From: Ciona savignyi | Taxonomy: Eukaryota; Chordata; Ascidiacea; Phlebobranchia; Cionidae | Reading direction: 5' to 3' | Length of the DNA: 64,000 nucleotides | Assembly: GCA_000149265.1 (NCBI GenBank) | Contig: CH003211.1 | Span: 1,002,919 to 1,066,918, forward strand | In this document: positions 1 to 10,824 of the stretch, in pieces | Layout of the letters: the number at the start of each line of letters is the position of its first letter | Numbering within the stretch: position 1 is the stretch's first letter | Notes under the pieces: generated by a model | Databases searched by the model: none | Seen by the model: only the letters and a program-made list of their open reading frames with translations | What the model was told of the DNA's origin: nothing | Made by a program: the position numbers and the translations under genes

Positions 1-150
1 AAGCAGAAAAAATTGCTTTTACATCCTTTTGATTAAAACAAGAATAGGTGAAAAAATGAAAGAAAGCTAGGTTTAAAACAAAGTACATTATACACAGCAC
101 AACAATAATATTGTTTCTTGTTGTGCTAATCTTGATTGATATTTTTGCAG

Positions 151-287
151 TTTATTTCACACAATCTTCGAATTCGAACCAAATTCTTGAACATTCTGTA
201 ACGTCGAGCGACTCATCTGGTCAGGATGTCGAAATAGGACTTCTATCCGACGCGGCGCAACTGACGGGAGTGAACATGAATTTTTGA
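151..287 (+). CDS. Probable last coding exon of an upstream gene (partial, unidentified)
   Basis: A pyrimidine-rich tract ending in TTTTTGCAG (to 150) is followed by a frame, entered with two bases completing a codon, that stays open to a TGA at 285-287. It encodes about 45 residues, Ser/Asn/Gln/Asp-rich in the middle and ending VNMNF. There is no ATG to start it here, so it would be the 3' end of a gene lying mostly left of the window. No domain is recognisable. Support is only the acceptor, the open frame and a codon use that looks coding. It could be a chance open frame. Confidence 0.4.
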
Positions 288-1989
288 TGAAGTTTTTTTT
301 CTTTATAAATTAGACACATTCCCTGCTTTACAAGTTAGACCATAAAACTAAAATTGATTTTGATTAATTTTGGTCAATCCTTTGCTGTGGTGCATTTAAC
401 GTGTGGGTTGGCGCGTTTATAGGTGTTAACTCTGCATAGATTTCTCATCCTATAAAAGAAATATCTTTGTTCTGCAAGAACAATGCAGTAGTTCCAGTAG
501 GAAGCTGTAAGGCTGAACCTGCAAAACATTCTTCTTTTTCTGCACAAGCCATTCGAATCAGGATTGTCTTATCAAGAATTATGAGCCATTAACATCGTGG
601 AGTCAATTCGACGATTGCTATCTTGTATGTGAAGAATATGCATCAATTTCATTAACAAGCACTGATAGAAGCTGCAGGGATTTGATTCAATAGCGAAACA
701 CTGATCGTCCACAGATGAATTTCAAATTATTGATTTCATCCTGATTATCAAATCGTGAAAAGGTTTTCGTGCTACCCTGCGAGTCATCCATCGAAACAGG
801 GTCGCCATACCGATTTCCACAACCTGGAAGGATTTGTTGTGCAGACTCACCATTTAATCGCGATGTGTTACCAAATACTAAACCCTTTGGAATAGCTCCA
901 GCACTTCAATTTTGGTACACTATTCTTCTAAACAATTTTCGTTATTCCAAAATACGCCGCTTGTATTCGTACGCTCAAATATCTTTTCCTGTCAATTGTG
1001 TAAATTTTGCGCTAGATTCCAGCCGCTTAGAACGCTAAAATTTAAATTGAAGGTTTTCATTACAATCATGTTTAAAACATATTAAGTTATTTTCCATTTG
1101 ATTATTTACATCTCTGTTACACAAGTTCTTTTAGTTTTGGTCGACTAAGAAATTTAACAATCTAATTTTTTCGTCGAAATTTCGCTCTTTTTCGTGTGAA
1201 ATTTGCAATCTGCTGTGTTACTGTGTCGCTGTGATGTTATGTTTTCATGTGTTTTTCGTGGAAGCACATTAGAGATTGGTGTCCTTGGAATTAAATATCA
1301 GACTCGAAAAGCCACTAAAATTGACAGTTTTTTTTTGAGACTGTTGAGGGGAATTTAAATAGGAAAATCAATCAACGAATGGCGAATGTTCATCTGTGTT
1401 TGGTTGTAATTTGGGAAATCAGTTTTTAGTTATTCAAAGAGGAAGTGGCGCCACGAAAATTAAAATATTCTGCGTCGATTATTCTTTGACAGCTAATATT
1501 TCGGAATAGTTAAGAATTATTCACCTCAAATTGTAAAAAACTTTTTGTTAGCTAATATGTAATAGATATAAACCAACGAGTTTAATTTCTTATAGGCTAG
1601 CTATTGTGGGATAAAAAGATGTAGTGTTTAGTCGTATATTAATAGAATTACAATAGTATGGATATTGGATATTCTAAAACTTAAGCAATCCAGGTGAAGT
1701 TCCATATAAATAACCGATGGTTTATGTTAGGGCACAATTTCGACTGTCGAACGAGCTCCTGTATAACACCAGAAAAAACTAATATGGCTTTATTTGCACA
1801 TGGAGATGTACAAGGCGGTTATTTGACCGCTTTACAATGCGTCATCGTATTACATGCTTAAAGATTTCTATAGTTTCATAAAAAAAACTTTTTGGTATAA
1901 GTAAGGGGAATTCCCTGATTGGCCCAAGGACTTAATATTGTTAGGAGAGTGAAAATTTTATTCAAAATTACTTTGGTGATTGAAAGAAT
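288..1989. other. Non-coding stretch upstream of PDHB
   Basis: No convincing exon is seen. An open frame at 769-1038 has no family resemblance and is not flanked by convincing splice sites. The last few hundred bases must contain the PDHB promoter and 5' leader. A GGGGAATTCCC motif occurs near 1907 but has no other support as a regulatory site. Confidence 0.5.
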
Positions 1990-4900
1990 ATGGCCCTGAC
2001 AAAATGTGTGAGCGTAAGTATACATAGATTACTTATTCATATCACATAGTTTTTATTTATATTGAACGTCATTTTTAGGTCAGTCGTTTGGCATTAAGAA
2101 ATTTCGGTTCACGACATTTATCTGCAACAAGTCAAAATCAAGCTTCGTCCAAAGTAAGTAATATAAATGTTAATTTAGTTACAGCATAAAATGCCATTTT
2201 GAACAGCATAGACATGCTTGCACAAGATAATCCCAAAGGTTGCCACCAAATTGGTATTCGGAAGATTTTTACTGTTGTTTGTCAACACTTAAGACGACGG
2301 AAGGGTGAAGAAGAGAAATAACTCATAAAAAACTATGGAAATTAATTCTAAAGATGTCTCAAACACTAATTTCAACCCCCTATTGGAAAGTTTGTTTTCT
2401 GTGCGCCAAAATTTTTTAACCCAAATTTTGCGCCACGCCAGTTATACTAATTTGCGCCACCCCAAACAAAGTTGCATCATTTTTAATTAAAACTTTGAAA
2501 TATAAAGCTTAAAGTATCAAATACTGATATAAATAAAAGAAAGTGTTATCACGCCACGCCAGCATGATTTTTGTAGTTTTCTGCCCCAATACTAGAAAAA
2601 GTAGTCAGTGCGCCACGCCAGAAATATCCGGCGCATCATACGAACTTTCCAGTAGGGTCTCAACCCCAAAACTAACCCAAATGTTAGCCTGGACACTAAA
2701 GCTATAACTTTGATTGTAATAAGCAGTTTCCTTCTCACTTTACTTTGCTCTTTTCTCCTTGGTTTAAAATATGCGAATCCTAGATTTGCTTAATTTTACA
2801 GATTTATAAAGTTTTTAGTCAACACAAACAAGTTCAGTTAATATAATAATAACCAATAAATTGTATTTTTTGAATAGGTAAGATTTTATGGTAGTAAAAA
2901 TTAAACTTTGAAATAATGAATTTGACAAAGTATCTAGCATTGTAATATTAGGGAGAAAAACATTTAGGGTATTCCCTATTTTATATTTTCCAGCTTTAGT
3001 CATAGTGATTGTTGCAGTACATTTAATTATATCAACATTCAAACTTGCAGTGAAATATGTAAACTTATTTAAGAATGTCGGGTAAAATAGTTTTGTATGA
3101 CATTATAATTAAAAACTGCCAAAATAACAAAAATAAAAATCCGAAATAAGTCAAACAGAAATTAAACTGCATTTAAAATACTGGTTTGGTTATTAACCCC
3201 TTTTTTTAAGCTAACCAGACCTGTGTTATGATATTTTGTAATATTTAAGAAGTATAGCATATTCTGACATGTTGATGTGCATGAAGAACTCATAATTAAT
3301 TGAAAGTTAAAACAGCTAACTCCATTAGATTTTGTGGACAAAATAAATGCATTCAGTCTTGTTATTGAATGCGGTGCCTCAGTGTCTTTCCCTGTGAGTT
3401 GAAGTTAATGTTATGACAAGGGTAACTGATTAATGGTTTAGTTTTTTTATTTTTTTATTTATCACAGTTTTACAAACGACTACAATATATACAGTAATGC
3501 ATGGTAAAGTACGGGATTTAACGAAAGACCGAACTGTCACTGAGTCAGTACCCTGCTGTGACAGGACACAGTTCTAAACTCATAAATTTAACTGAATTAA
3601 ACAGCTGCTTATCTCCTTAGATGTTTGTGAGGGATGCACTCAACTCAGCCCTGGATGAGGAGATGAAAAGAGATGAAAAAGTTTTTCTTCTTGGGGAGGA
3701 AGTGGCCCAATATGACGGGGCATACAAGGTGTGACATCCGTGTTTTATTTAGCGTTTTTAAATTATTGTTTGTGATATTTCTTAATTTTCACAAAAAACA
3801 AAACTGTTTTTAGTAAGTTTATTGTCTATACGGGTATATCCGAATCTATTTGAGAATAAAATCCCCAAGATTATTTTTAAAATGCAAAAATTAATCTATA
3901 GTGATGGATATAAGTCTGTAGACATGATCAACAGGCTCATCTGCTTCTATGGAAAAATGCTTCTACTGCTGTGATACAAATCCAATACCCATGCTGTTAA
4001 CTTATCGTGAATACTTTTTCTTCTATCCTATGTTTATATAAAAATTCAATTAAAGTTGGTAGTTGATTTTTTGTTTTGTAAATTTGGTTAATTTGCCATT
4101 GGTTGACGCTTGTATTTACCAGGTTAGCCGGGGCTTGTTGGATAAATATGGCGACCAAAGAGTGATTGACACCCCAATTACTGAATCTGGTTTCGCGGGA
4201 TTAGCTGTTGGCGCTGCTATGGTAAGAAACTTTTTTTTGTAGATGTTAGTAAAATGATTGTAAACCAATGTGTAAATACAAGGGAATCAGGCCTTCCTAT
4301 ACAACAAAGGCCAAAATAATTCAAAAAAATCTTCTTGCACACTATTACATTATTTTATCTTTACAATAATCCTATTTACTTAGTTGTGCCAAAATAAAAG
4401 ATAGCAAATGTTTTACAAATTGGAAAACCACATTTCCTCTTATGAAAAGCAACATTTTCTGCTAAGCTTTAGCGTCGTGCCAAAAACCTGTAATCAAAAT
4501 AGGTACATGGGATCAAGGTATTAAGCTGTCAATTGTCACATGCTATTTTAGTACAGTTGACGGTGTCATGGCTGATACCATTCATGCCCTGTCTATTGCT
4601 CATCGCATATGCTATCATAGTATTTAAATTGAATAATATACTGGTATCTTTGAAACAGGAACCTTTTTAGTTTAGTGTTACATGCCTTACTCATTAAAGG
4701 ATCATTGCATTTCCTTAATCATTCTGCACTTACACTGTCAGACACAAATAAGTCCAACACAGTGATTTTAAACATCAATGCTTTTCAGGCAGGTTTGAAG
4801 CCAATTTGTGAGTTCATGACATTCAACTTCTCCATGCAAGCTATAGACCAGGTGATCAATTCAGCTGCCAAGTCTTTCTACATGTCAGGTGGACTGGTGA

Positions 4901-7900
4901 AAGTCCCCATTGTATTCCGTGGTCCCAATGGTGCAGCAGCAGGTTAGCATTAAAACACAATACCGTGTTATTTTAGTTTGGTGATATGTTTTTACAGTAC
5001 TCTTCTCATACACAAAATCATTTGTACATAGCATACTCAATGTAGACTATCACATATATCTCGAGATCTCCCCATGTAATCCAGAGAGCGCTATAGTTGA
5101 TTAAACAGTTTTAATCTTAGATACACTAGGTCTATTTGGACAATGGTACATTGGTACACTGTTTAGTCACTAGGTACACTATAGTTTGATGCAAACATTA
5201 TGCAGTCTCCTTTAATTTTGGTCCATTTAAAATATGAAATCGAAAGATAAGTTTGGGCAGTCTGAACTGATATCCAATGTGATAACCAAAATGTACTTAT
5301 TTGTATCTTTTAAATATTTAGATTAGCTTGTTTTTCTAATGCTGATTCTTAAGTATTACAAGATAAACTGACAGTCCTATGACATTCCAATTCTGGGAAT
5401 TTAAGTCATATTTAGAAGCATTCCACACAAATAAACTTCAACCCTTTTCATTTAACCCTTTAACTGCCGACTGTTTTTTAGGTTATTTTTTGGCTAAGTC
5501 ACCTTAGGTTAGAAGCTTCTGTTTAAAAAACTATTGATGCAAGCATTATATGATCAACAGAGAAGTTGTTCAGTAATAAATTTTCTTTTTTTTAACATTA
5601 GTAAAATTTTGATGACGTCATGCATTGGCCAATGACGTCATGTGTTACTGACCTTACTGTTTAGATCAACAAAAACTATATTTTTTTCATTTACAAACAA
5701 AACAGTATGTAGCAAAGTTATTTATGATTATCTCTGGAACATTTGTGTGACACTACTCTTTTTATGATGACGTCAAAACTTTACTGATGACGTCGTAATA
5801 CGCAAATCAAAAAATGTTTTTTTTTTTTGCACTCGCCCAATGAAACACAAACACATAGCCACAGGAAAACAAAACTACTGCAAAACAGCTTCAAAAAGAT
5901 TCTTCATGGCTAGAACTACTCGAAAATGAAGCACAACTGCTTCCAGAATCATTATCAGCCAACAAAAGGGCAGTTTCTTCAACAGAATACCTGTTTTTAC
6001 CCTCCATGAGCTCAAAAAATAGCCTAATCCAAAATGTACAAGCAAAAAACGAAAGGCTTGTTTTCAAACTAAACAAGCGAACCATGACGACAATAGTTAT
6101 AAACTAATCGGGGACTAAAATCAAAATTAAAACTAATTAAAACAACTAAAAATCACACATATATGTATACATTTTTTAAACTCAAATAACTAAAAAATAT
6201 CAAATGCAAACCTATATATCATCTTATATTGGTAAACGCAGAAATTATTCAGCTCTCCAGCGCCATATCACTGATCAAAATCGGCCATATACTTTTCTAC
6301 TTATGTAATTTTTAGCGCTGTCGACTTGAGTCGACAGCGGCAGTTAAAGGGTTAAAGCTGTAGCCAAATTTAATATTTTCTTAAATATTTTTCCTAATCA
6401 TCTTCAATAAGATATTTTAATAATTAGATTTAATATAAACCAACCCATCTATTTAAAATGACCCTAAATCCAGACAATGTCTGTCAAGTACGAAGGCAAA
6501 CAGTCGCACAGAATAGTAGCCATGCATTGGTCCAACATGCTGAATAAACACTTTACTTCAGGTGTAGCAGCCCAGCACTCCCAATGTTTCGCCGCCTGGT
6601 ATGGACATTGCCCCGGACTCAAAGTTGTATCACCCTTCAGTTCAAAAGACTGCAGGGGGTTGCTTAAGGCTGCTATTAGAGATCCCAATCCAGGTTAGAT
6701 TGCTTTGCTTTTACAATGGTTTGTTTATTTAAAAAATTGTTTATTTTTTTTTTCTGTGAAAGATCAGTCTGGAGCATAGGCATAAGTTACCTGACTAATA
6801 ATTGTATAAATTCTCCCAATATTGTTTTCACACCCCGCTGGAATATAAATCATTACAGCTTCCAACTACTTAAATGAAACTTTAATCCTTGCTTGATCAA
6901 TTTTCTAGTTGTGGTTTTGGAAAACGAACTCATGTATGGTACGGCGTTCCCCGTGTCAGATGAAGCCATGTCTGAGGATTTTGTTGTGGAAATCGGAAAG
7001 TGTAAAGTGGAGCGTAGCGGGAAACATGTTACGCTTGTGTCACATTCGAAACCTGTCGGGCAATGCTTAGAAAGCCGCGGAGCAACTGGCTACTGAAGGA
7101 ATTGACTGTGAGGTGAGTTATAAAAAGTTTATTGTTCTTGAGTATTTGGAGAAATATTGCGGCACTGTTACATTTTTAGTACTTTAAACAGAACATGAAT
7201 GTTCGAGTTTAAAACTGTATCTAGTTGTGAAGCCAGGTTTTCCATGTGTACCACATGATATCTTATTTGTGCACAAGTTTTTATTGCAATATGAATATAT
7301 ATGTAAATGATATCCTTATGACTTCCAAGCTTACATATATGGGATCATAAAACGCCTTGTGCACACCGCCGAGTTTACAATTTGATATTAGTAAGGCCAA
7401 ATTTGATTTAATTATAAATCTGTGAAATGCATTACTTTTATGTCAATTGTCTATGTCAGAGCGGTTACAAGTTACATAGGTTAGGCAAATTCACCTAATT
7501 AGACTGTGAAGTTGTAATCAGCTTGGTTTTTTTCACAAATTTTCATACACCTTGTGTGACTTCGCTTTTTGAGTCCGCGTACTTTAATGTTAACTTACTA
7601 CTACCTCAGACCTATTGTATCCGAGACTCCTAAGTGACTTTAAAAAAAATATTATTAAATTTTTCTTAAAAAATTATTTCATTTTCTTACCATCTGTGAA
7701 CATTTAGGTGATTAATCTTCGAAGCATCAGACCACTAGACATAGAGACAATAGAGAAAAGTGTTATGAAAACCAACCACTTGGTGTCAGTAGAAGGCGGT
7801 TGGCCGATGTTTGGTGTGGGTTCGGAAATCTGTGCTCAAATTATGGAAGGTACATGTTGTTTTATAGTCATTAAGGCTTTATCTACTTGGTTTAGTATCC

Positions 7901-8374
7901 AATAAATAATTTCAAAATTTATGTCACAAAATTTATAAACACACTGTATTTGATTCAATAACCTGACTGTGTCAGAAAGTAACATAATGATCAGTTTATA
8001 AGTCTTTGTCTCATCTCACAATCCAAAGTGTGCAACAGCAAATATCATTACAACATGGGTGTTACAACTGCAACTACCCTGTGATGTGGTATTTACTTGG
8101 TCCAGTGTATAACCATATAAGGTAATTCACTCGATCAAGTTACAATATATATTAGATATTTTAGTTTACATTATGATGACTTCTAAAAGCAACATTTTCT
8201 TTGAAAGGTCCTGCCTTTGATTATCTGGATGCCCCAGCCATACGTGTCACAGGAGCCGATATCCCCATGCCATATGCTCAAGTGCTTGAAGATGGCGCTT
8301 TACCTGGTGTCCAAGATATTATCCTGTCTGTTAAAAAGACTCTGCATATCGAACCAGTCACCAACCGAGTTTGA
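1990..8374 (+). CDS. PDHB: Pyruvate dehydrogenase E1 component subunit beta, mitochondrial (one frameshift in the sequence)
   Basis: Beta subunit of the thiamine-diphosphate-dependent E1 of the mitochondrial pyruvate dehydrogenase complex, which decarboxylates pyruvate and passes the acetyl group to E2 lipoamide. Coding exons read with consistent phases: 1990-2013, 2079-2153, 3621-3728, 4123-4221, 4789-4942, 6562-6693, 6909-7112, 7708-7849 and 8208-8374 (TGA 8372-8374). Exons 1-2 give a basic, Ser/Arg-rich mitochondrial presequence. Hallmarks of the family are visible in order: LNSALDEEM and [14 protein letters not shown] (exon 3), [17 protein letters not shown] (exon 4), PIVFRGPNG joined across intron 5 to [32 protein letters not shown]-like SKPVGQCLE, and the C-terminal [11 protein letters not shown]. 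Removing one surplus A at 7071-7073 gives about 367 codons, against 359 aa in human. As written, exon 7 hits a TGA at 7094-7096. A sequencing or assembly error is the likeliest cause; a true null allele is possible. Confidence 0.95.
2378..2657. mobile_element. Short non-autonomous DNA transposon (MITE) in PDHB intron 2
   Basis: Ends are inverted: CCCTATTGGAAAGTTTG on the left and the complement of CCCTACTGGAAAGTTCG on the right, over a 280-bp body with no open frame. The motif GCGCCACGCCAG or a close variant occurs several times inside. No clear target duplication is visible, so the superfamily is not assigned. It lies in an intron and does not touch an exon. Confidence 0.6.
5456..6351. mobile_element. 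piggyBac-type non-autonomous element in PDHB intron 5
   Basis: The element is flanked on both sides by TTAA (5452-5455 and 6352-6355), the fixed piggyBac target duplication. The terminal repeats are CCCTTTAACTGCCG and its complement CGGCAGTTAAAGGG, beginning with the CCC typical of the superfamily. A subterminal palindrome, CGCTGTCGACTTGAGTCGACAGCG, lies beside the right end. The 896-bp body cannot hold a transposase, but on the minus strand about 5,891-6,000 encodes a fragment starting [18 protein letters not shown] followed by a Ser/Asp/Glu-rich run, resembling the acidic N-terminus of piggyBac transposases. This suggests an internal-deletion derivative. Several TGACGTCA palindromes lie between 5,610 and 5,800. 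Confidence 0.85.
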
Positions 8375-8496
8375 GATTATTTTCCTATAAAAGTTTCTTG
8401 CATATTTGACAAAAAATATATTTATTTGTACCGGTAGATGTGTGCCTGAAACCTTAAGACCAGCAAATACACAAAACCTTCTTAACATTTGTTGTT

Positions 8497-8502
8497 AATA
8501 AA
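8497..8502 (+). promoter_or_regulatory. PDHB polyadenylation signal
   Basis: A canonical AATAAA lies 123 bases after the PDHB stop codon, with a T/G-rich stretch downstream. Confidence 0.6.
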
Positions 8503-9529
8503 AGATGTTTAAAACAGAGTGCAGTGGTTTAGAACAGCATCCAGCACCCTGGGCCTGTCATTTGCATTGGTTAGGTATGCCACTAGATGTTGCCAACTTT
8601 TGCTTTGTTTTACTGTGTAATTCTACCATTGGAATGCTAATAAAAAAGAGTAGTGAGTGTTAACAATAAATTAAGTTAAACTGTTTTTGCATTTATTTTG
8701 TCTTCGAATACGTTTGTGCTTTTTTATGTGGCATTAAAACATCTTTGAGAAATTGCTGTGTGTTTGACAGCGTACCTCAAACTATTTATGTATTAAGTAG
8801 AGTGTCGTGACCTAAAAATGGATGGCAACCACTAAAGTAGTGTCTCCGTTGTTGGTAGCTTACGACGTCCCACCACTTTAGGGAGGAGAGTTGGTGGCTT
8901 GTACAATTATGTCGAAAATTTGATCTTGGTATGAAGAAGTGCAGCGGAATTGTTTATTAGCCAATAACTGAAGAAATATATAGAATTGGTTAAATTGTAC
9001 TTCGAGATATTTTTTTTCTCATGATTTTAAGTCCTATTGTCTTTGTCTTGTCGGTTTTGAATGTTGTCTATAAATACGATTCGTTTTTTTACTGAATCTA
9101 TGATGTTTATGGCTGTTCAGTGCTGCTCTCTAAAATATTTCTTTTGCGAGGTCACTTATAAAAATAGGTTTTTGCCCAAAAAATTATTGATCAAATGCAC
9201 AAACTACGAAACTAGTATGATGATGTTAAATATGAATATCTTTTTACTAAACAAAACAGAAACGGTTAGTGAAGCATAAACAAAATAAATTGCCCGGAAA
9301 CACTAGATATGGATTTTAGCTAAGTTATTTCGTTGTGTGTGGGTGCGTCGTTACATTTCGTCAATTTACTTATGTAAGTTATCTAGGCTATGATATACCC
9401 GAATAATTATGTAAAAGTTCGTTATATAAGTGGTTGGTAGCTTTAAAGAGTGTTTTGGTGTCTTAAAAGGATGCAATCTAATTAGTTAACTGACTAGACA
9501 GATTTTTTTAGGTCCCTAGGTTTCTACTG
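8503..9529. other. Intergenic region after PDHB
   Basis: No gene is seen. A small imperfect foldback lies at about 8,830-8,886 (CTAAAGTAGTG against CACCACTTTAG). An open frame at 9061-9279 is low-complexity and has no recognisable features. The rest is AT-rich with no visible structure. Confidence 0.5.
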
Positions 9530-10680
9530 ACTTTAATATTATGGGAAAGGAAATGACTTCAATATTGTGCAATGTTTATCTGAGTGATTTTAATTTCGTG
9601 TGTTGTTGAAATAGATGATTTTGATATTATGTGATGTTAAAAGGGTTCAATTTAATATATGTAATGTTTAATTAGCTGATTTCACTGTTATGCCATATTA
9701 ATAGGGTTGTGGGCTTTTCATTAATTAGTTGGTCTGCTGTTACAGGGAGGCACCAAACTAGATAACTTAATATATGACATGTATTTTCAAATTGTTGGTG
9801 GTAAACGCTGCAACGAAAGAAACTAAAGTAAAATTTGTATTGTATTGCTACCTGTACTTATTTATGGATCTTGCAATCCTGTCTCCGCCATGGAAAGTCC
9901 CTTTTTCTTGATTAAAAGCGGATACAGTCTTGTTTTTTGGTCGGTCTTTGCATTCTGTTTGTTCTCCTAGCTAAGCTTTATATTAAATGTCGCGAAATAA
10001 TCACACACCACATGACAGGAAGCATTAAATGGCTCATGAGAATTGCGTTCAAACCCAGTTTTATACACAACAAATAAATCACAACAGATACACAAAATTG
10101 CTACAGGGCTCACTTTAATATTATGCGACTTTGAAGAGGGCTGACTTGCAATATTATCCGACTTTAAAAGGAGTGACTGTAATATAAAAAAAATGTTAAA
10201 ATTGCTGAAAAATGTTAAAATTTGCTGACTTCAATATTAAAAGGTCTGATTTTAAAGTTATCAGATGACTTTAATAGTATGTGTAAAAAGGGTTAATTTA
10301 ATATTATGTGAATTTAAAAGGCCTAACTTTAATGTTATATAACGCTAAATGGTTTACTTCAATATTATACAATTTGAAATCACACCATTCCACACAGAAA
10401 ATTCCCTAAAAATTAAATTAAATATAGAAGCAGTGCAATGATTTATACTATGTATATGAACCAGCTGGACACCATATACAGCTATATAAACATGGATACT
10501 AAATTTGAAAGGGACTAAAAAAGTCAGCCGTTTCAACATAAAATTTTAGTTATCGTTTTCAACTTCGCATAATATTAAAGTCAGTCCTTTAACATAATGT
10601 AATGACAATGTTTACCTTTCAATTTCGTATAACACTAAAGTCAGTCCTATTAATATTTACTAGTTACTACAATTTGTAAT
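9530..10680. repeat. Foldback-like array of degenerate TTTAATATTATG repeats, copy 1
   Basis: From about 9,530 to 10,370 a motif close to GACTTTAATATTATGTGA, followed by a TTAAAAGGG-like spacer, recurs many times at irregular 30-50 base spacing. From about 10,525 to 10,660 the same motif recurs in the opposite orientation (CATAATATTAAAGTCAG). The two arms enclose a non-repetitive middle of about 150 bases (10,375-10,525). Long inverted arms built of short direct subrepeats resemble foldback-type elements. A second copy lies upstream of UBE2N copy B. The left part (before about 9,845) lies outside the duplicated unit. Confidence 0.55.
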
Positions 10681-10824
10681 AATAGTACCAGTACCGGTAT
10701 TCATGTACAAATAACATTTACATACATAATTTTTTTATAGAAAAGATACAACAGTAGGGTTTTGCAACTTTCCATAACGTTGGTATAGCCTCAAACTTGC
10801 TGTGAGGTCTATGTTTCTATAAAC

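Noticed and set aside
6477-6561. Open frame continuing upstream of PDHB exon 6
   Set aside because: It is an open intron tail. The AG at 6,560-6,561 and the family sequence G-VAAQHSQ place the exon start at 6,562.
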